DNA from: an uncultured Pseudogracilibacillus sp.
Lineage (GTDB): Bacteria > Bacillota > Bacilli > Bacillales > Amphibacillaceae
NCBI GenBank assembly: GCA_937960785.1
Contig: CALGOZ010000049.1
Span: 1 to 28,083, forward strand
Direction: 5' to 3'
DNA: 28,083 nucleotides
In this document: positions 24,485 to 28,083 of the stretch, in pieces
How the letters are laid out: each line of letters begins with the position of its first letter
How positions within the stretch are numbered: the stretch's first letter is position 1
Made by a program: the position numbers and the translations under genes
The notes under the pieces: model-generated
Database searches by the model: none
What the model saw: the letters and a program-made list of their open reading frames with translations, nothing else
Told to the model about the DNA's origin: nothing

Positions 24485-24853
24485 ATGAAACGACATTACG
24501 ATGGAGAGAACAACCCTTTCGACTTCCTAGATGAAGAAGACAATACTGAAACCCAAGAGCACGTTACGATTGACGAAGCAGGTGGGCGATCGTTTTTGGA
24601 AGAAACCTCTGCTGAATTTACCCACCCTATTGAAGCTGATGAGCGACAAAATAATGTCCAACATATATATGGTTGGATTGCTCTTGCCCTAAGTATCGTG
24701 TCCTTTTTCTTTATTCCTTTTTTATTTTCAATAGCAGGAATTATTGTTGGATTCGTCGCTCGCAATCGGGGTTCGGTCTTCTTAGGAATAAGTGCGATTG
24801 TTGTCGGTGCATTATCGTTTCTCTTTAACTTATTTTTATTACCGATGATGTAA
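24485..24853 (+). CDS. Small membrane protein with acidic N-terminus (YqfX-like)
   Basis: This 122-residue protein has an acidic, Asp/Glu-rich cytoplasmic N-terminal half (1-55, FDFLDEEDN, TIDEAGG). A membrane block of two to three spans (about 59-78, 78-92 and 97-120) follows, with Gly/Ala-rich IAGIIVGFVARNRG between them, resembling DUF4190-type membrane proteins. In B. subtilis a similar protein, YqfX, lies a few genes after nfo, so this may be its counterpart. That is from memory and not certain. The ribosome binding site is strong (AAAGGAGGT) but lies in a hairpin. A terminator follows right after the stop. The function is unknown. Confidence 0.75.
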   Translation: MKRHYDGENNPFDFLDEEDNTETQEHVTIDEAGGRSFLEETSAEFTHPIEADERQNNVQHIYGWIALALSIVSFFFIPFLFSIAGIIVGFVARNRGSVFLGISAIVVGALSFLFNLFLLPMM

Positions 24854-24860
24854 ATTCACT

Positions 24861-25208
24861 TTAAGGGTTGCCTTGTTGCAACCCTTTTTTATTTATATAA
24901 AAAGGCACTTTATACGTCTTTTTCGGCGAAATCGTTGTAAAAGACCCATTTAATATTTCGAAATCTTCTTGAACTTCTTCAATCTGTTTTTCATTTAAAA
25001 TATTTCCGTTTACTCTTTCGACTAAAGTTAGCATCGTATCCCCCGGTTGAGCGACTACTTTGATATAATACAAGGTAGCTACTTCTTTACGATGAAATAC
25101 TTCTGAAGAATCCATCGCAGGCTCGGTAACGATACTTGTTTTTTGCAAGTCGTTATATATACTTACAATAAATAATAGTATACATAGTAAAGAAACAATT
25201 CGTTTCAT
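24861..25208 (-). CDS. yqfZ: YqfZ-like protein with N-terminal anchor and LysM-like domain
   Basis: This is the only convincing minus-strand gene in the window. It encodes 115 residues with an N-terminal hydrophobic signal or anchor (about 3-18) and a LysM-like fold at about 48-104. That fold is recognised by VVAQPGDTMLTLVERV and later DFEILNG and KTYKVPFY. LysM domains bind peptidoglycan or spore cortex. B. subtilis YqfZ has the same plan and lies in the same neighbourhood, so the name is likely but from memory. CGGTGAT lies upstream of the ATG on the minus strand. The last codons run through the terminator of the facing gene. The start is only 40 bp from the divergent nfeD-like gene. Confidence 0.72.
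   Translation of the reverse strand: MKRIVSLLCILLFIVSIYNDLQKTSIVTEPAMDSSEVFHRKEVATLYYIKVVAQPGDTMLTLVERVNGNILNEKQIEEVQEDFEILNGSFTTISPKKTYKVPFYINKKGLQQGNP
24863..24890 (+). terminator. Terminator after the small membrane protein gene
   Basis: The 9-bp stem AAGGGTTGC (24863-24871) pairs with GCAACCCTT (24878-24886), and T-run 24885-24890 follows. It overlaps the last codons of the convergent gene on the minus strand. Confidence 0.88.
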
Positions 25209-25248
25209 TTAAATCACCGACTTATTTGTCTTTTTAGGGAGGAGAAAA

Positions 25249-25887
25249 ATGGCTACATTTGTTCAATATGATTGGTTTGTCTTTTTGCTCGTTGGTTTTG
25301 GCACGATGGCATTACTAAGTGAAGTGCTAACAAATTTACGAGGTATTTCTGCGATTATTGGTCTTTTTGTTATTACTGTTTATTTTTATTTTTACGTACC
25401 GAATACATCGACGTTTATTCTTATGTTTATTGTTTATTTTATCGGATTATTACTAATCGTAATCGATGGAAAATTAATTGGTGATGGGACGTTAGGAATT
25501 TTCGGTGTACTTACAATTTTTATTTCCGTAGCTGTGGCAGCACCGAACTTTATTGCTAGTCTTTATGCCATTATTGGGGTGATTGTCGGAGTTGGGCTTG
25601 CTTTTTTAAGTTTAAAACTTTTTCCTCGGCGTAATATGTGGGAAAAGCTCACTTTAAGAGACCGTTTAACTAAGGAGAAAGGATATTCCACCTTAAGTGA
25701 GGAATATGCTAAATTAAAAAATCAAAAAGGAGTAACTGTTACGGATTTAAGACCTTCAGGTACCGTTCGTATAAAGGGTAAAGATTACAGTGTTGTCTCA
25801 ACCGGTGTATGGATTGAAAAGGGTACAAAGGTTGTAGTAACAGAAGTGGACGGGACGAAAATCGTCGTCCAACCGCTCGATGTATAA
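25249..25887 (+). CDS. Short-form NfeD family membrane protein
   Basis: This 212-residue protein has four to five hydrophobic spans (about 9-25, 31-48, 54-72, 80-100 and 100-122). A soluble C-terminal OB-fold (about 135-212) follows, with the hallmark DLRPSGTVRIKG and VVVTEVDGTKIVVQPL. This tail lines up well with the tail of YqeZ in the same window (LRPAGT and RVVVQEV), so the two are paralogues. It lacks the ClpP-like protease domain. Short NfeD proteins usually sit beside a flotillin-type gene, but none is next to this one. GGGAGGAG precedes the ATG. The gap to the divergent yqfZ is too short for two full promoters. Confidence 0.85.
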   Translation: MATFVQYDWFVFLLVGFGTMALLSEVLTNLRGISAIIGLFVITVYFYFYVPNTSTFILMFIVYFIGLLLIVIDGKLIGDGTLGIFGVLTIFISVAVAAPNFIASLYAIIGVIVGVGLAFLSLKLFPRRNMWEKLTLRDRLTKEKGYSTLSEEYAKLKNQKGVTVTDLRPSGTVRIKGKDYSVVSTGVWIEKGTKVVVTEVDGTKIVVQPLDV

Positions 25888-26002
25888 TTGTGTAACATTA
25901 ATGTAAAATAAGCAAAATAGCCTTTACTTGCCGAGGAGAATTTTGAATAATAAAGTTGAACGATAAAAACATGATGGGAATGATGAATATTTGGAAGCAA
26001 CT

Positions 26003-27628
26003 ATGAACGTACAATCAATCATCTTTGAGTTTATCGGTGGACTTGGAATTTTTCTTCTCGGAATAAAATATTTAGGGGATGGACTGCAAAAGGCTGCAGG
26101 TGATCGCTTACGCAGTATTTTAGATCGATTTACGAGCAATCCGTTACTTGGTGTATTTGCAGGTTTATTAGTAACGGTTTTAATTCAAAGTAGTTCAGGA
26201 ACGACCGTTTTAACTGTTGCGCTAGTAAATGCTGGCTTTATGACCTTACGTCAAGCGATCGGTGTCATTATGGGAGCAAATATTGGAACGACCGTAACTG
26301 CTTTTATTATCGGCTTTAACGTTGGTGAATATAGTCTACCGATTTTAGCAATTGGTGCTTTTATGTTATTTTTCTTTAAAAATGAACGTTTCAATGTAAT
26401 CGGACAAGCTCTATTCGGTTTTGGTTCTTTGTTCTTCGGATTACAACTAATGAGTAGTGGAATGGCACCACTTCGTTCATTAGAAGTGTTTCATGATCTA
26501 ACCGTAAGTATGAGTGATAAACCTATTTTAGGTGTGATCATCGGTACTGTATTTACGATGATTGTGCAAAGTTCTAGCGCGACAATCGGTATTTTACAAG
26601 GTTTATATGCAGAAGGAGCAATTAGTTTACAAGCGGCTATACCGGTTTTATTTGGGGATAATATCGGTACAACGATTACAGCTGTATTGGCAGCATTTGG
26701 GGTTTCTGTTGCAGCAAAACGGGCTGCTTTTACTCACGTTATATTCAATGTCGTTGGAGCGACAATTTTCTTATTCTTTTTAACACCTTTTACAGCTTAC
26801 GCATCCTACTTACAATCGACGTTTTTACTAGATCCAAAAATGACGATTGCTTTTGCCCATGGTACCTTTAACATCGTAAACACAATGATCCAACTACCTT
26901 TTGTCGGAGTATTAGCTTGGATTGTGACGAAATTAGTTCCGGGAGAAGATGTTACAGTAGAATACAAACCGAAACATTTAGACCCTCTATTTATTAAACA
27001 GTCTTCAACGGTAGCTATTTCACAAGCAAAAGCAGAAGTGCTCCGTATGGGAGAATATTGTGTGCAAGGCTTAGAAGAAACAAGTAAATTTATCGTGACA
27101 AAAGATCGTCGGAATGCGGAAATGGCAAGACAAATCGAAGGAGCCTTAAATAATTTAGATCGAGAAATTACGAATTATTTAATTAGTTTAGCAAGTGAGA
27201 CCTTATCGGAAGCCGATAGTGCTAAACATACATCTCTACTTGATACTGTTCGTGATATTGAGCGAATTGGTGATCACTTTGAGAATATTGTCGAACTAAC
27301 AGAATTTAAAATTTCAAACAAAATAACATTAACCGACCAAGCACATGAAGATTTACAAGAAATGTTCGATTTAACGATTTTAACGGTCGAGCAAGCGATG
27401 CGTTCCCTCGATCTTATGAGTCGTGAAGAAGCTTTAGTTGTCTTGCAAAAGGAAGAGCAAATTGACCGAATGGAACGTCAATTTAGACGGGACCATATCG
27501 TTCGTATGAATGAAGGATTATGCACGGGGTCTGCTGGCGTCGTATTCGTCGATATTATTAGTAATTTAGAGCGTATTGGTGACCATGCAGTAAATATTGC
27601 CGAAGAGGTGTTAGCAAGTTTTAAATGA
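26003..27628 (+). CDS. Na/Pi cotransporter family protein with PhoU-like C-terminal domain
   Basis: This 541-residue protein has about nine membrane spans in two inverted PF02690-type repeats (about 5-310). The paired signature QSSSGTT (62-68) and QSSSATI (189-195), with GANIGTT (91-97) and GDNIGTT (218-224), marks the substrate and Na sites of NptA/SLC34-like transporters. A PhoU-like helical region (about 335-535) follows, with ERIGDHFENI and ERIGDHAVNIAEE repeats, the normal bacterial fusion. It probably takes up or exports phosphate with sodium. ATG 26003 is chosen over TTG 25991 because GGAAG (25993-25997) fits it and the N-terminus FIGGLGIFLLGIKY then follows promptly. The 115-bp upstream gap holds a 10-bp palindrome ACATTAATGT (25895-25904) and no clear promoter. 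Confidence 0.93.
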   Translation: MNVQSIIFEFIGGLGIFLLGIKYLGDGLQKAAGDRLRSILDRFTSNPLLGVFAGLLVTVLIQSSSGTTVLTVALVNAGFMTLRQAIGVIMGANIGTTVTAFIIGFNVGEYSLPILAIGAFMLFFFKNERFNVIGQALFGFGSLFFGLQLMSSGMAPLRSLEVFHDLTVSMSDKPILGVIIGTVFTMIVQSSSATIGILQGLYAEGAISLQAAIPVLFGDNIGTTITAVLAAFGVSVAAKRAAFTHVIFNVVGATIFLFFLTPFTAYASYLQSTFLLDPKMTIAFAHGTFNIVNTMIQLPFVGVLAWIVTKLVPGEDVTVEYKPKHLDPLFIKQSSTVAISQAKAEVLRMGEYCVQGLEETSKFIVTKDRRNAEMARQIEGALNNLDREITNYLISLASETLSEADSAKHTSLLDTVRDIERIGDHFENIVELTEFKISNKITLTDQAHEDLQEMFDLTILTVEQAMRSLDLMSREEALVVLQKEEQIDRMERQFRRDHIVRMNEGLCTGSAGVVFVDIISNLERIGDHAVNIAEEVLASFK

Positions 27629-27636
27629 TAAATTTG

Positions 27637-27671
27637 TCGAAGCATGATATTGTAACGTGCTTCGATTTTTT
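27637..27671 (+). terminator. Terminator of the Na/Pi cotransporter gene
   Basis: TCGAAGCA (27637-27644) pairs with TGCTTCGA (27658-27665), and the stem is extended by a G-T and a G-C pair. TTTTTT follows at 27666-27671. Confidence 0.9.
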
Positions 27672-27742
27672 GTATAATGAATAGTGGACCTAGGTTTAAA
27701 AGTAGTTCTTTTTACCTTGTCGTAAAAAATTATATAAAATCG

Positions 27743-27771
27743 TTGACACATTACAAATTTCATGATAAATT
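27743..27771 (+). promoter_or_regulatory. Promoter of the tRNA unit
   Basis: A perfect TTGACA (27743-27748) is followed after 17 nt by TAAATT (27766-27771), preceded by an extended TGa element (27763-27765). The expected start is about 27777-27779, before the tRNA-Asn half-copy at 27813. The rest of 27672-27812 shows nothing else that I recognise. Confidence 0.65.
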
Positions 27772-27812
27772 ATAACTTGTGCTTGTTCAACAGGATAAAA
27801 AATGTAATTTAT

Positions 27813-27839
27813 TCCACAGTAGCTCAGTGGTAGAGCAAT
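27813..27839 (+). pseudogene. Truncated tRNA-Asn copy (5' part only)
   Basis: These 27 nt are identical to the first 27 nt of the tRNA-Asn gene at 28039. They cover the acceptor 5' strand TCCACAG, the full D-arm and two bases of the anticodon stem. The match then stops and a perfect hairpin begins. No CTGTGGA for the acceptor 3' strand is found in the next 200 bp, so this copy cannot fold as a tRNA. The identity extends 3 bp further upstream, giving a 30-bp direct repeat (27810-27839 and 28036-28065). Confidence 0.88.
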
Positions 27840-27866
27840 GTGATATTTTTCACCGAAAAATATCAC
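27840..27866 (+). repeat. Perfect 12-bp inverted repeat
   Basis: GTGATATTTTTC (27840-27851) and GAAAAATATCAC (27855-27866) are exact reverse complements around an ACC loop. The hairpin begins at the very base where the tRNA-Asn half-copy stops. It is not followed by a T-run, so it is not a normal terminator. Confidence 0.9.
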
Positions 27867-27870
27867 TATC

Positions 27871-27990
27871 TGCCCCGAGGACCGACCGGACCGCAGGGGC
27901 AATCGATTAGATGAACGCCGAGGACCGACCGGACCGCAGGGGTATCAAGTAGATGAACCCCGAGGAACTGATAAGAAGACACGGGTTCAA
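27871..27990 (+). repeat. GC-rich tandem repeat of about 43 bp, two and a third copies
   Basis: A 25-bp block beginning CCGAGGACCGACCGG is exact at 27875-27899 and 27918-27942. Each is followed by a similar stretch ending TAGATGAAC. A third, diverged start CCGAGGAACTGA lies at 27960-27971. Each copy can form a hairpin: TGCCCC (27871-27876) with GGGGCA (27896-27901); a mismatched equivalent around the second; and GAACCC (27955-27960) with GGGTTC (27983-27988) around the third. The base composition is very different from the AT-rich surroundings. Confidence 0.85.
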
Positions 27991-28038
27991 TAAAACTACT
28001 ACAAGCAAATTAATATAAATAAAGTAATTTTTAAATAT

Positions 28039-28083
28039 TCCACAGTAGCTCAGTGGTAGAGCAATCGGCTGTTAACCGATCGG
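28039..28083 (+). tRNA. tRNA-Asn(GTT), cut by the window end
   Basis: The 5' 45 nt of the gene are present: acceptor TCCACAG (28039-28045), D-arm GCTC/GAGC, anticodon stem ATCGG (28064-28068) with CCGAT (28076-28080), and loop CTGTTAA with anticodon GTT at 28071-28073. The variable loop begins at the window edge, and the T-arm and acceptor 3' strand lie outside. It is probably the first true member of a tRNA cluster. Confidence 0.95.

Noticed and set aside
27696..27902. 68-codon minus-strand open frame across the tRNA-Asn fragment
   Set aside because: It runs through a tRNA-derived sequence, a palindrome and a GC-rich repeat, so it is almost surely chance.
27875..27942. Two 25-bp identical repeats with an 18-bp spacer as a short CRISPR array
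   Set aside because: Only two exact copies exist, the spacer itself is similar to the sequence after the second copy, no cas genes are near, and the block behaves as a plain tandem repeat.
27813..27990. An intron-containing tRNA-Asn starting at 27813
   Set aside because: No anticodon stem remainder, T-arm or acceptor 3' strand follows the inserted sequence. The next tRNA sequence at 28039 begins again from base 1, so the first copy is a truncated duplicate.

Overview
The window is a chromosomal segment of a low-GC Gram-positive endospore former in the Bacillaceae. The evidence is AT-rich sequence, strong AGGAGG-type ribosome binding sites, frequent TTG and GTG starts, a glyQS T-box leader, a pair of YabP/YqfD-type sporulation genes, and a gene order that follows the Bacillus subtilis rpsU-to-nfo region almost step by step. 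I cannot name the genus.

Layout, left to right: (1) 1-921, terminator of an upstream gene, a strong promoter, rpsU and yqeY, then a terminator. (2) 1040-4105, the membrane organisation unit yqeZ (NfeD protease-like), floA and yqfB, then a terminator. (3) 4106-4529, a non-coding stretch with about four copies of a 51-bp tandem repeat with internal dyad symmetry, closed by a second terminator-like hairpin. (4) 4530-11858, a tight gene train: yqfC, yqfD, phoH, pgpH, ybeY, dgkA, era, yqzL, recO. It covers sporulation, RNA and ribosome maturation, c-di-AMP breakdown, lipid carrier recycling and recombination. (5) 11902-15141, promoter, glycine T-box and the two-subunit glycyl-tRNA synthetase glyQS. 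(6) 15200-16652, ccpN and yqfL, the gluconeogenesis repressor and its partner. (7) 16675-19730, the dnaG-sigA macromolecular synthesis unit. (8) 19872-20297, cytochrome c550 (cccA) with its terminator. (9) 20337-24406, trmK, yqfO, cshB, nfo (tRNA modification, Nif3 family, RNA helicase, AP endonuclease). (10) 24485-27671, a small membrane protein, a convergent LysM-like YqfZ, a second short NfeD protein and a Na/Pi cotransporter with a PhoU-like tail. (11) 27743-28083, the start of a tRNA unit. A tRNA-Asn gene is cut by the window end, and 226 bp before it lies a copy of only its 5' part, joined to a perfect hairpin and a GC-rich tandem repeat.

Most of the window is ordinary, well conserved housekeeping DNA. 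The part that is hardest to explain is the tRNA-Asn half-gene with its repeat cassette at 27810-28035. Next come the 51-bp repeat array at 4142-4346 and a hairpin that buries the ribosome binding site of the small membrane protein gene at 24485. Compared with B. subtilis as I remember it, cdd is missing between dgkA and era, ispH and yqfQ are missing between yqfO and cshB, and the zur and ispG block is missing after nfo.
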